Both the position numbers and the translations under genes were made by a program. Of a stretch of 64,000 bases of DNA, positions 44,088-51,774 are shown in pieces. The DNA is from Bacteroidaceae bacterium (lineage in GTDB: Bacteria; Bacteroidota; Bacteroidia; Bacteroidales; Bacteroidaceae). The notes below the pieces were generated by a model, which saw only the letters and a program-made list of their open reading frames with translations, did not search any database and was not told the DNA's origin. The stretch lies in NCBI GenBank assembly GCA_017542145.1, contig JAFXXQ010000047.1, forward strand, positions 124,001 to 188,000. Direction: 5' to 3'. Positions within the stretch are counted from its first letter, which is position 1, and every line of letters begins with the position of its first letter.

Positions 44088-44648
44088 TCAGAGTTCATAG
44101 TTCATAGTTGATAATTTTGTGCTTTGCACAAAATCATTCAGCGCCTTGCCTCCGTCGAGCGAGGGGCAGAAGGGCAGCAGCACGTTCAGTTTCTTCTTAT
44201 AGCCGGACTGGGCGAGGTCCTTCAGCGTGTCCAACACGCAGACGTCGCCTGCGATGCCGCAGACATCTATCTGTTCCGCCTCATCCAGCAAGGGCAGAAG
44301 CTTCCTGCGGCTCACGGCGTTCTTCAAAATGGAGTATTCTTCCCTACCCTTCAGCGTGCCCTTCGTGAGCACCTTCGTCTGCGGGCATAGCTTATAGGCA
44401 GCCTCCAACACGGTTTGCCAGATGGCAGCTCCTTGCGTATGAGCTACACAATGCACAGGCCATCGCCCAAACGACACATGCTCCCACGTATGGAAATCGG
44501 CAGTAAGCACCACATTTTCATATGTTCCGCATTTCTGTTCGTCCATCCAGCGGCTCAATTCGTCCATAGCCTTTTCTGCGCCAGGCACAGGCAGCGACCC
44601 GTTGATAAAGTCGTACTGTGCATCTACAATCAATAATAGTTTCTTCAT
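44088..44648 (-). CDS. pncA: Nicotinamidase
   Basis: About 186 residues from the ATG at 44648 (MKKLLLIVDAQYDF). The catalytic triad is visible: Asp in 'VDAQYDF', Lys in 'KGTLKGREEYS', and Cys in 'CGIAGDVCVLDTL'. The metal-binding segment is 'TADFHTWEHVSF'. It deaminates nicotinamide to nicotinate, the substrate of the adjacent pncB. The last residues ('LSTMNYEL') and the stop codon come from a low-complexity 'aactatgaactatgaactc' repeat that continues to the pncB start. A near-consensus promoter lies upstream at 44676-44707. Confidence 0.95.
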   Translation of the reverse strand: MKKLLLIVDAQYDFINGSLPVPGAEKAMDELSRWMDEQKCGTYENVVLTADFHTWEHVSFGRWPVHCVAHTQGAAIWQTVLEAAYKLCPQTKVLTKGTLKGREEYSILKNAVSRRKLLPLLDEAEQIDVCGIAGDVCVLDTLKDLAQSGYKKKLNVLLPFCPSLDGGKALNDFVQSTKLSTMNYEL

Positions 44649-44675
44649 AATCGTTAACGTAGGTTTTCCTGCCTG

Positions 44676-44707
44676 CAAAGATAGTACAAGGTGAGAGGAA
44701 AAGCAAG
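44676..44707 (-). promoter_or_regulatory. Promoter of pncA-pncB
   Basis: Minus strand TATCTTTG (44676-44683) with CTTG 20 bp upstream (44704-44707), one base off TTTG. The leader to the pncA ATG would be about 20 nt. Confidence 0.7.
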
Positions 44708-44826
44708 AAAACAATGTTTTTTTTGCTCTACTTCAAAGGCAATCTATCTAAAACCCTAAATATGATTAAAGCTGCCAGTAAGCGAGAGAAGCACATAAAT
44801 AATTTTGAGTATTTCCGAGCAATATA

Positions 44827-44858
44827 TTTGCTTTTTCTATCCGATTCTATTATCTTTG
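44827..44858 (+). promoter_or_regulatory. Promoter of the GH29-GH18 operon
   Basis: TTTG (44827-44830), 20 bp, TATCTTTG (44851-44858), 36 bp before the ATG at 44895. Exact match to the Bacteroidetes consensus. Confidence 0.88.
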
Positions 44859-44894
44859 CAGACAAATCTTCTATAAAAGAAAAAGTACAACCCA

Positions 44895-46325
44895 ATGAAA
44901 TACAAAACTATCCTTAAGGCGAGGAGAGGGTTAGCAATTTTAGCGATGATGATCATGTTTGTCATGGGAATGGAGAGCGCCTCGGTGAAATCCCTTCATC
45001 AGCTTCAGCAGGAGTTCATTGACAGGAGGTTTGGCATGTTCATTCACTTCAACATGCCTACGTTCTATGATCAGGACTGGCCTGACCCCGATGCCCCTGT
45101 TACGGTTTTCAACCCCACCCGACTGGACTGCCGCGGATGGGCAAAAGCGGCACGCGAAGCTGGCATGAGCTACGGTTGCCTCACTTCAAAGCATCACAGC
45201 GGATTCTGCATCTGGGATACCAAGACCACAGACTACAACGTGATGAACAGCCCGTTGCATCGCGATGTGGTGAAGGAGTATGCCGATGCTTTCCGTGCTG
45301 AGGGATTGGAGGTTTATCTCTACTACTCCATTTTGGACACTCACCACAGGCTACGCCCTCACATGATTACGCCTGCTCATACCCAGATGATAAAGGACCA
45401 GCTGACAGAATTACTCACCCATTATGGCAAGATTGCAGCCATCATCATCGACGGCTGGGATGCCCCATGGAGCCGCATATCCTACGACGAGGTGCCCTTC
45501 GAGGAAATCTACCTCCACATCAAAGCGCTGCAGCCCGAGTGTCTGGTGATGGACTTGAATGCTGCGAAATATCCACGCGAAGCCCTTTTCTATACCGACA
45601 TCAAGAGCTACGAGCAAGGTGCAGGACAGCACATCAGTACCCAGCAGAATCGCCTGCCTGCGTTGGCCTGCCTGCCGCTACAGAGCAGTTGGTTCTGGAA
45701 GAGCAGTTTTCCTACTGATAAGCTGAAAGACCCAGAGGAACTGGTAAAACAAATGATTGAACCCTACGGCGATGCCTATTGCACCTTTATCCTGAATGTG
45801 GCACCCAACCGCGAAGGGCGGATAGACGACAACGCCTTGGCTGCTCTACGAAAAATCGGGCTGCTTTGGACTAGGCGAGGCCATGTGGCCAATCTGCCTG
45901 AGGCCCCTTCGCCCATCATCAGCAGCAATCTGGCGAAGAACCGTCCTTCAGAAGGCACATGGAGCGACGACTACGCTATCTATGACTTTGCCAACGATGA
46001 TGATTTCGGCTCCTGCTGGAACTCCAATCGTGAGGTGATGACCCCTTGGTGGAGCGTAACGCTGGAAAGCGAGAAACCCTTTAACATGGTGGTAATCACA
46101 GATAGGACAGATAATCGATTGCAACGCTATCGCATTGAGTATCTCGGAAGCAAGGGATGGAAGACACTATTCGAAGGCCCTTCGCCCTGTAGAGAGCGAG
46201 TGAAGATTCATCGTTTCCCGACGGTCTGGGGAAGTCAGATCCGCCTGACGGTACTGGAAAGCCGTGAGCGGACTTCCATTGCCGAAGTGGGTGTTTATTT
46301 TGAGCGTAATGTTCTCGAACAATAG
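44895..46325 (+). CDS. GH29 alpha-L-fucosidase with C-terminal discoidin-like domain
   Basis: A 476-residue secreted enzyme. An N-terminal hydrophobic segment (LAILAMMIMFVMGMESA) acts as signal. The GH29 core contains 'RRFGMFIHFNMPTF', 'SYGCLTSKHHSGFCIWD' and a nucleophile Asp in 'AAIIIDGWDAPW'. The last 130 residues look like a discoidin/CBM32-type sandwich ('AIYDFANDDDFGSCWNSN', ending 'TSIAEVGVYFER'). It removes alpha-fucose from glycans. Unlike the GH29 at 18.6 kb it is intact and has an exact promoter. It is followed after 8 bp by a GH18 enzyme, so the pair probably processes a fucosylated GlcNAc-containing glycan, such as an N-glycan core. Confidence 0.9.
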   Translation: MKYKTILKARRGLAILAMMIMFVMGMESASVKSLHQLQQEFIDRRFGMFIHFNMPTFYDQDWPDPDAPVTVFNPTRLDCRGWAKAAREAGMSYGCLTSKHHSGFCIWDTKTTDYNVMNSPLHRDVVKEYADAFRAEGLEVYLYYSILDTHHRLRPHMITPAHTQMIKDQLTELLTHYGKIAAIIIDGWDAPWSRISYDEVPFEEIYLHIKALQPECLVMDLNAAKYPREALFYTDIKSYEQGAGQHISTQQNRLPALACLPLQSSWFWKSSFPTDKLKDPEELVKQMIEPYGDAYCTFILNVAPNREGRIDDNALAALRKIGLLWTRRGHVANLPEAPSPIISSNLAKNRPSEGTWSDDYAIYDFANDDDFGSCWNSNREVMTPWWSVTLESEKPFNMVVITDRTDNRLQRYRIEYLGSKGWKTLFEGPSPCRERVKIHRFPTVWGSQIRLTVLESRERTSIAEVGVYFERNVLEQ

Positions 46326-46333
46326 TAGGAGCG

Positions 46334-48082
46334 ATGAAAAAGAATTTGCTGATTCTTACCCTGCTGCTTTCTGTGGCAGGGGCATGGGCACAGAAGGAAC
46401 GGGTAGTAGTGGCGTACGTGACGTCGTGGACGAGGACGATTCCTGACCCTGACGTCATGACGCACATCAACTACGCCTTCGGACACGTGAACAACTCCTT
46501 CAATGGCGTGCGAATCGACAATGAGGAGAGACTGCGTAGAATCGTCAGTCTGAAGAAACAGAAGAAAGACCTGAAGGTCGTGCTCTCCATCGGAGGATGG
46601 GGCAGCGGGCGATTCAGCGAAATGGCTGCTGACGAAAGCCGCAGAAAGGCGTTTGCCCAAGATTGCCAGAGGGTTGTAAACGAATTCGAACTTGATGGAA
46701 TCGACATCGACTGGGAATACCCTACGCAGTTGTCGGCAGGCATCTCCTCGTCACGCGAGGACACAAAGAACTTCACCCTGCTGATGCGCGACCTGCGACA
46801 TGAGTTGGGGAAGGAACTGCTGCTGACCTGCGCCACAGTAGCAAACGGAGCCTATATTGACTTCAAAACTTGTATCGACTACCTCGACTGGGTGAACGTA
46901 ATGGCCTACGACATGGCTTCTGCGCCCAAGCATCACTCGGCACTCTATCCGTCGGACATCTCAGGCTGGATGACGACCTCGGGGGCTGTGGAGGCCCACC
47001 TGCACGCTGGTGTCCCTGCGGAAAAGATGGTCTTGGGCATGCCGCTCTACGGACGAGGAACCATGGGCTATTGCGCTGAGCCTGACACCTTATTAAAGGT
47101 CAGCAGGTCAACAGGTCAACAAGCCAACGAGAAGAAGGACATAACGGAGTGCTGGCACGAGCAGTCGATGGTACCCTACTTGATGAATGATAAGGGCGAA
47201 CTGGTAATGGGCTACGAGAACGAACGTTCGCTGGGCATCAAGTGCCAATACATTCTGGACCATCGTTTGCGTGGGGGGATGTACTGGGAGTATGGAGACG
47301 ACCATCAGAAGGCTCTTCGCGACGTCGTCTGCGCTATTTTGATGCGAGGCGAGGCTGCCCCCTACCCTGCTGACTATGCAGGTAATCGCGTGAGATTCCG
47401 CGCGTTGTTCGTCTATGACCCTTATGCGGAGTCAGCCCATGTTGAGTTCGACCGTCAGGCACTCCATTTCTTCCACAAACTCTCCTACGGCGAAGGCTTC
47501 ACCTACGACACACGGACGGAGTGTCCCACAAGCCTCGACACCCTTCGGAAATACGACGTGGTGGTGATGCTCAACACGTTACCCTCAAGTAAAGAGGCAC
47601 GTCGCGCATTTCAGGCATACATGGAACAAGGTGGAGGCTGGATGGGTTTTCATGGCTCAGGGTACAACGACAAGAACACCCGCTGGCCTTGGCTGAACGA
47701 ATTTCTGGGCTGTGGTGCATTCCTTTGTAACAACTGGCCTCCCCAGCCTGCTCTGGTAGAGGTGGAGAAGAACGACCATCCCATAACACGCACACTTCCA
47801 ACCGAGTTTGTGGTGCCCGCCAGCGAATTCTACCAGTTCTCTCCATCGCCACGAGCCAATGAGGATGTGGAGGTGCTGCTCTCCATCTCGCCCAAGATGT
47901 ATCCCTTCGGTATAAAGGACATCGTCAGCTATGGCGACTTCCCCATCGTCTGGACGAACAAAAAATACCGCATGATATACCTGAATATGGGGCATGGCGA
48001 CGAGGAGTTCATCGACCCAACGCAGAATCTTCTTTTCACTAATGCCTTTCGTTGGCTCGTTCAGGAGAAATTAAGGCATTAG
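46334..48082 (+). CDS. GH18 glycoside hydrolase fused to a ThuA-like domain
   Basis: A 582-residue secreted protein (signal peptide MKKNLLILTLLLSVAGAWA). The GH18 barrel, about residues 22-345, has 'VVLSIGGWGSG' and the catalytic 'LDGIDIDWEYP' with E128 as proton donor, plus 'VNVMAYDM' and 'GGMYWEYGDD'. From about residue 355 a second domain matches the ThuA-like fold ('ALFVYDPYAESAHVEFDRQAL', 'YDVVVMLNTLP', 'GGGWMGFHGSG'). GH18 enzymes cut chitin or the GlcNAc-GlcNAc core of N-glycans. ThuA-like proteins resemble glutamine amidotransferases and are linked to sugar metabolism. An 8-bp repeat near 47099-47131 lies in frame. It is cotranscribed with the GH29 gene. Confidence 0.88.
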   Translation: MKKNLLILTLLLSVAGAWAQKERVVVAYVTSWTRTIPDPDVMTHINYAFGHVNNSFNGVRIDNEERLRRIVSLKKQKKDLKVVLSIGGWGSGRFSEMAADESRRKAFAQDCQRVVNEFELDGIDIDWEYPTQLSAGISSSREDTKNFTLLMRDLRHELGKELLLTCATVANGAYIDFKTCIDYLDWVNVMAYDMASAPKHHSALYPSDISGWMTTSGAVEAHLHAGVPAEKMVLGMPLYGRGTMGYCAEPDTLLKVSRSTGQQANEKKDITECWHEQSMVPYLMNDKGELVMGYENERSLGIKCQYILDHRLRGGMYWEYGDDHQKALRDVVCAILMRGEAAPYPADYAGNRVRFRALFVYDPYAESAHVEFDRQALHFFHKLSYGEGFTYDTRTECPTSLDTLRKYDVVVMLNTLPSSKEARRAFQAYMEQGGGWMGFHGSGYNDKNTRWPWLNEFLGCGAFLCNNWPPQPALVEVEKNDHPITRTLPTEFVVPASEFYQFSPSPRANEDVEVLLSISPKMYPFGIKDIVSYGDFPIVWTNKKYRMIYLNMGHGDEEFIDPTQNLLFTNAFRWLVQEKLRH

Positions 48083-48084
48083 GA

Positions 48085-48165
48085 AAATAGAATAAGCAAA
48101 TAAATTCTCAACGCAAGCGAATAAAAAATTAGAATAGGCGAATAAAAAAATAGAATCAAGGGAAA
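48085..48165 (+). repeat. 21-bp-phased tandem repeat array (3 units)
   Basis: GCRAATAA begins at 48096, 48117 and 48138, exactly 21 bp apart, filling the gap between the GH18 gene and the transporter gene. The same motif (GCAAATAA, GGGAATAA) heads units in the arrays at 6.9 and 38.0 kb. Confidence 0.8.
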
Positions 48166-48173
48166 AAGGTTGG

Positions 48174-49115
48174 ATGATGAAAGACGACAGATTCTTGAAG
48201 CGTTGGGCGCTGCCACTTAGCATGCTGACGGGTGTGGTAGGATACTTCGCGGCAATAGCTATGAGGTTGCCGCAGGGGATATATGCCGACGCAAATAGAG
48301 TGATTGCCATCGTGCAGCCTGCGCTGCTGTTCCTGATGCTGTTCCTGTCGTTCTGTCGCATTCGTCCACAGGAGCTTCGGCTGTGTCGCTGGCATCTGCC
48401 TTTGTTGCTGATGCAAACGGGATTGTTTGCCGTCCTGGCCTTGCTCATCATCCTGCGCCCTGAAATTGAAGGGCGGATTGTCTATGAGAGCGCCATGCTC
48501 TGCCTCATCTGTCCTACGGCTACGGCAGCTGCTGTTGTCGTAAGGAAACTGGGAGGGAATGCGGCTCATCTTGTCACTTATACGGTGATGATTAACACGG
48601 TGGTTTCCATTGTCGTGCCGCTGGTAGCCCCTCTCATCCACCCGCAGGAAGGGCTTAGCTTCATCCGTGCTTTCACCACCATCATGGCCCGGGTGTTCCC
48701 GCTGCTCATCTGCCCCATGTTGCTGGCATGGATTATCCGTTACACATTGCCTCGGCTTAATGACCTCCTGCTGCGGACGGGCGACCTGCCATTCTACCTT
48801 TGGACCATCTCGCTGTCATTGGCCATTGCCGTCAGCACACGAAGCATCGTCCATAGCACAGCAGGATTCTGGCATTTAGCAGCCATTGCCCTCGTCAGCC
48901 TCGCATGCTGCCTGTTCCAGTTCTGGGCAGGAAGGAAAGCAGGAGGCTCTGACGCCATTACTGCCGGACAGTCGATGGGACAGAAGAACACGGTGTTCCT
49001 CATCTGGCTGTCGTACACGTTCTTCACGCCTGTCACGGCCATTGCGGGCGGATTCTACTGCATCTGGCACAACGTCATTAACGCCATACAACTCAACAAG
49101 AAGAACAATTCATAA
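48174..49115 (+). CDS. Bile acid:sodium symporter (BASS) family-like transporter
   Basis: A 313-residue membrane protein with about nine or ten hydrophobic helices. The last part, 'QSMGQKNTVFLIWLSYTFF', matches the conserved end of the BASS/SBF family, and the 'ESAMLCLICPTATAAAVVV' stretch fits the first crossing motif. BASS members carry organic anions such as bile acids, pyruvate or pantoate with sodium. The substrate cannot be read here. It lies 91 bp after the GH18 gene, across a 21-bp repeat array, and 34 bp before a nitroreductase gene. ATGs at 48174 and 48177 are both possible. Confidence 0.85.
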   Translation: MMKDDRFLKRWALPLSMLTGVVGYFAAIAMRLPQGIYADANRVIAIVQPALLFLMLFLSFCRIRPQELRLCRWHLPLLLMQTGLFAVLALLIILRPEIEGRIVYESAMLCLICPTATAAAVVVRKLGGNAAHLVTYTVMINTVVSIVVPLVAPLIHPQEGLSFIRAFTTIMARVFPLLICPMLLAWIIRYTLPRLNDLLLRTGDLPFYLWTISLSLAIAVSTRSIVHSTAGFWHLAAIALVSLACCLFQFWAGRKAGGSDAITAGQSMGQKNTVFLIWLSYTFFTPVTAIAGGFYCIWHNVINAIQLNKKNNS

Positions 49116-49149
49116 TTGACAATTCATAACCCATAATTATTAGATTACT

Positions 49150-49824
49150 ATGACTCTTTCAGAAGCCATTCTCAGCCGCCACTCTGTGCGGAATTACATG
49201 GACACGCCGCTTACTGCCGAACAGGTGGAGACGTTGAACACAGACATTGCCCGCTGCAACCGCGAGGGTGACGTGCACCTGCAACTTATCACCAACGAAC
49301 CCCATTGCTTTCAGGCCGAGAAGCCTCACTACGGGCGTTTCTCGGGTGTAAGGAACTACATCGCCCTTGTGGGGCGCAAAAGTGCCGACCTTGACGAAAG
49401 GCTGGGCTACTATGGCGAGCAGGTCGTCCTGCTGGCTCAGACACTCGGCCTCAACACCTGCTGGGTGGGACTGACGTATAAAAAAACACCCTCTGCCCTG
49501 AAGATTGAAAAGGGAGAGACGATGCGTGGGGTCATTGCCCTGGGTGTGGGAACGACGCAGGGCGTGCAGCACAAGAGCAAGCCATTCGAAGCCGTCACCG
49601 AGGGAACGGATTTCCCCGACTGGTTCCGCCAGGGGGTTGAGGCGGCGTTGCTTGCTCCGACGGCCATCAACCAGCAGAAGTTCAAGTTCGTCTGGAACGA
49701 CGGTCAGGTGAAAGTCAAGGCCGGCATGGGCTTCTTTGCGCACATGGACCTGGGCATCGTGGCCTGCCACTTCGAGATAGCCTCGGACCATCGTTTCTTC
49801 CTCGACCAGCTGCACAAACGCTGA
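49150..49824 (+). CDS. Nitroreductase-family flavoprotein
   Basis: A 224-residue cytoplasmic protein. 'LSRHSVRNYMDTPLTAEQ' is the standard FMN-binding start of the nitroreductase family. 'QVVLLAQTLGLNTCWVG' and 'LLAPTAINQQKFKF' are further family motifs. Such enzymes reduce nitroaromatics, quinones or enones with NAD(P)H. The physiological substrate is unknown. The next gene starts 6 bp after the stop, so cotranscription is likely. A low-complexity 'aattcataacccataatt' stretch precedes the start. Confidence 0.9.
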   Translation: MTLSEAILSRHSVRNYMDTPLTAEQVETLNTDIARCNREGDVHLQLITNEPHCFQAEKPHYGRFSGVRNYIALVGRKSADLDERLGYYGEQVVLLAQTLGLNTCWVGLTYKKTPSALKIEKGETMRGVIALGVGTTQGVQHKSKPFEAVTEGTDFPDWFRQGVEAALLAPTAINQQKFKFVWNDGQVKVKAGMGFFAHMDLGIVACHFEIASDHRFFLDQLHKR

Positions 49825-49830
49825 GCCGCC

Positions 49831-50343
49831 ATGGAGATGAAGCTTGGCGAAATTCTTGCCGGCCGGCTCGGCGGAAACGATGTGCTGTACCTCGCGGCTG
49901 AGTACGGAGCTGAGAAAGTGTTCCCTTACCTGTCCGATGCGGACAAGCGGACGTCGGACAATGCGGCCTGGGTGCTGACTCATTGTCCGTCGGACGACGA
50001 TGGGTGGCTGACGGCCCATCAGGACGAGCTCATCGACCTTGCCCTGCGAACGGAGAGCATCACTATGCGGCGTCTGACCATGACCGTCCTGCTGCGAACG
50101 CCATTCAAAAGTGACGACGTGAGGACGGACTTCCTCGACTTCTGCTTCGACATGATGATGCGTCCCGACCAGCCCAATGGAGTACGTTCGGTGGCGATGA
50201 AGCTGGCATACCTTCAATGCCGTCCGTTCCCCGAACTGCTCGATGAACTCCGCCAGACACTCGACATCATGGAGACAGAATTCCTCTCCCCCGCCCTACG
50301 GACGACGAAGAAGAATCTGCTGAAGGAAACAAGGATGCAATGA
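49831..50343 (+). CDS. Helical (HEAT-like) hypothetical protein
   Basis: A 170-residue, all-helical, soluble protein with no signal peptide, made of repeated antiparallel helices ('KVFPYLSDADKRTSDNAAWVL', 'SITMRRLTMTVLLRTPF'). It resembles short HEAT-like repeat proteins. I cannot assign a function. It starts 6 bp after the nitroreductase gene. In frame ATGs at 49831 and 49837 are both possible. It precedes the large palindromic intergenic array at 50.4 kb. Confidence 0.75.
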   Translation: MEMKLGEILAGRLGGNDVLYLAAEYGAEKVFPYLSDADKRTSDNAAWVLTHCPSDDDGWLTAHQDELIDLALRTESITMRRLTMTVLLRTPFKSDDVRTDFLDFCFDMMMRPDQPNGVRSVAMKLAYLQCRPFPELLDELRQTLDIMETEFLSPALRTTKKNLLKETRMQ

Positions 50344-50590
50344 CCCTCTTTCACTAATTACTCTATTTTTCATACTACGAATTATACGAATTATACGAAT
50401 TGGCTCCTTCTCACTAATTACGGTAAATCTAATTCACTAATTATGATAAATCTGATTCACTAATTATGGTAAATCTGATTCACTAATTATGGTAAATATT
50501 TATCCCAATTAGTGAGAATAATTTATCCCAATTAGTGGAAAAAGTCCCTCCCCAAAAATAATTCGTGAAATTAGTATAATTCGTAGTTTA
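50344..50590. repeat. 23-bp-phased array with nested inverted repeats between convergent genes
   Basis: CACTAATT begins at 50412, 50435, 50458 and 50481, exactly 23 bp apart, with a further copy at 50352. Its reverse complement AATTAGTG begins at 50507 and 50530, again 23 bp apart. Outer 28-bp arms (50374-50401 and 50560-50587) are imperfect inverted copies built from ACTACGAATTATAC. The whole stretch could fold into one large branched hairpin. No coding potential. It occupies the 308-bp gap between convergent genes together with the terminator below. Confidence 0.9.
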
Positions 50591-50593
50591 AAA

Positions 50594-50630
50594 AAATTAC
50601 ACGTGTAACTCGCAGTTACACGTGTAATTT
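50594..50630 (-). terminator. Intrinsic terminator of the prs-TlpA transcript
   Basis: A perfect 17-bp stem (AAATTACACGTGTAACT) around a 3-nt CGC loop. Read on the minus strand, it lies 22 bp after the stop at 50652 and is followed by a run of T. A very long, perfect stem for a terminator. Confidence 0.85.
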
Positions 50631-50651
50631 GTTGTAGGGGGGAATAGGAGT

Positions 50652-51737
50652 TTACTGCAGCACTTCGGCGAGCTTTTCAGCCAGTTTCTCGCCGCGGAGG
50701 TTGCGGGCGATGATGGTGCCGTCCTGACCGATGAGCACCGTGGCGGGGATGGCACGAACGCCATAGAGGGCAGCACCCTCGCAATCCCAGTACTTCAGGT
50801 CGGAGATCTGCGGCCAGGCCATGCCGAGGTCGGCAACACCCTTCTTCCACGACTCCTCATCACGGTCGAGGCTCACGCCGACGATGCCGAAGCCCTTGGC
50901 GCCGAACTTCTCATAGGCAGCCTTGACGTTGGGCATCTCCTGACGGCAGGGTCCGCACCACGAAGCCCAGAAGTCAACAAGCGTCACCTTGTTCTGGTTC
51001 ACGAAGTCGCTCAGCTTGCTGGTGCCACCAGCCATGTTAGCCATCTCGAAGTCGATGAACTTCTTGCCTACGGACGTGGCGAGCACCTTGTCGTTCTGCT
51101 CCTTCAGGCGAAGGGCGGTCTCGTTGGCAGGGTCAGCCTGGAGGTACTTGTCGAGAATGGCAGCGAGCTCCTCGGCCTCGAAGTTGTAGCCGTATTGCTG
51201 GAGCAGATAGGTGCCGAAGGCACAGTCGGCGTTCTCGGCGACGCTGGCCTTGACAGCCTCGTCGTACTTCTTCTCCATCACCTCCATCTTGGCACGGACT
51301 TCGGCCATCTCAGCCTCGGTGATGTCCTCGGCCTGGAGGCGCTTGTTCAGGTCGCCATAGCCTTCGAGGGCATCGTTGAGCACGGTGTTGAAGGCTTCCC
51401 AACGGTTGTTGTTGAGTGTGCCGACGGCCATGTTGTCGCCGTTGTCGTTGATGTCGGCCTTGATGTCGCCAGCCTCAAGGAAGAAGATGATGCGGGGACG
51501 TCCGCCCAGGGTGAGGTAGGCAATCTGGCAGGTGTCGGTCTCGCCCTTGAACTCATACTTGCCGTCCTTGACGACGGTCTGGGCAAAGGTCTCGAGGGCA
51601 CGGCCCTTGACAAGGCTGATGGTCACGGTGTCGCCGTCCTGGGCAACAGGAATGGCTCCGCTCAGGGTGTAGGCATTCTTGTTCTGGCAGGCAGCCATCA
51701 TAAGGGCAGCAGCTGCAAAAAAGAAAAATTTCTTCAT
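50652..51737 (-). CDS. Thioredoxin-family lipoprotein with DUF4369-like N-terminal domain
   Basis: A 361-residue lipoprotein (lipobox 'MMAAC' near residue 16). An N-terminal DUF4369-like beta domain ('YTLSGAIPVAQDGDTVTISL...', about 20-115) is followed by a helical linker. The C-terminal AhpC/TSA-TlpA domain has the redox motif 'WASWCGPCRQEMP' (C-G-P-C) and cis-Pro 'AIPATVLIG'. Bacteroidetes encode many such proteins, which act as periplasmic disulfide reductases. It lies 37 bp after prs in the same direction and is followed by the 17-bp-stem terminator. Confidence 0.93.
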   Translation of the reverse strand: MKKFFFFAAAALMMAACQNKNAYTLSGAIPVAQDGDTVTISLVKGRALETFAQTVVKDGKYEFKGETDTCQIAYLTLGGRPRIIFFLEAGDIKADINDNGDNMAVGTLNNNRWEAFNTVLNDALEGYGDLNKRLQAEDITEAEMAEVRAKMEVMEKKYDEAVKASVAENADCAFGTYLLQQYGYNFEAEELAAILDKYLQADPANETALRLKEQNDKVLATSVGKKFIDFEMANMAGGTSKLSDFVNQNKVTLVDFWASWCGPCRQEMPNVKAAYEKFGAKGFGIVGVSLDRDEESWKKGVADLGMAWPQISDLKYWDCEGAALYGVRAIPATVLIGQDGTIIARNLRGEKLAEKLAEVLQ

Positions 51738-51774
51738 TGGATTTGTTGTTATTATTTGGGTTAATAAATTGGTT

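Noticed and set aside
44714..44917. 67-codon plus-strand open frame before the second fucosidase
   Set aside because: It covers the exact promoter of the fucosidase operon and has no family resemblance.
50344..50590. A CRISPR array
   Set aside because: Regular 23-bp spacing suggested it, but the units are contiguous without unique spacers, some are inverted, and no cas gene is present.
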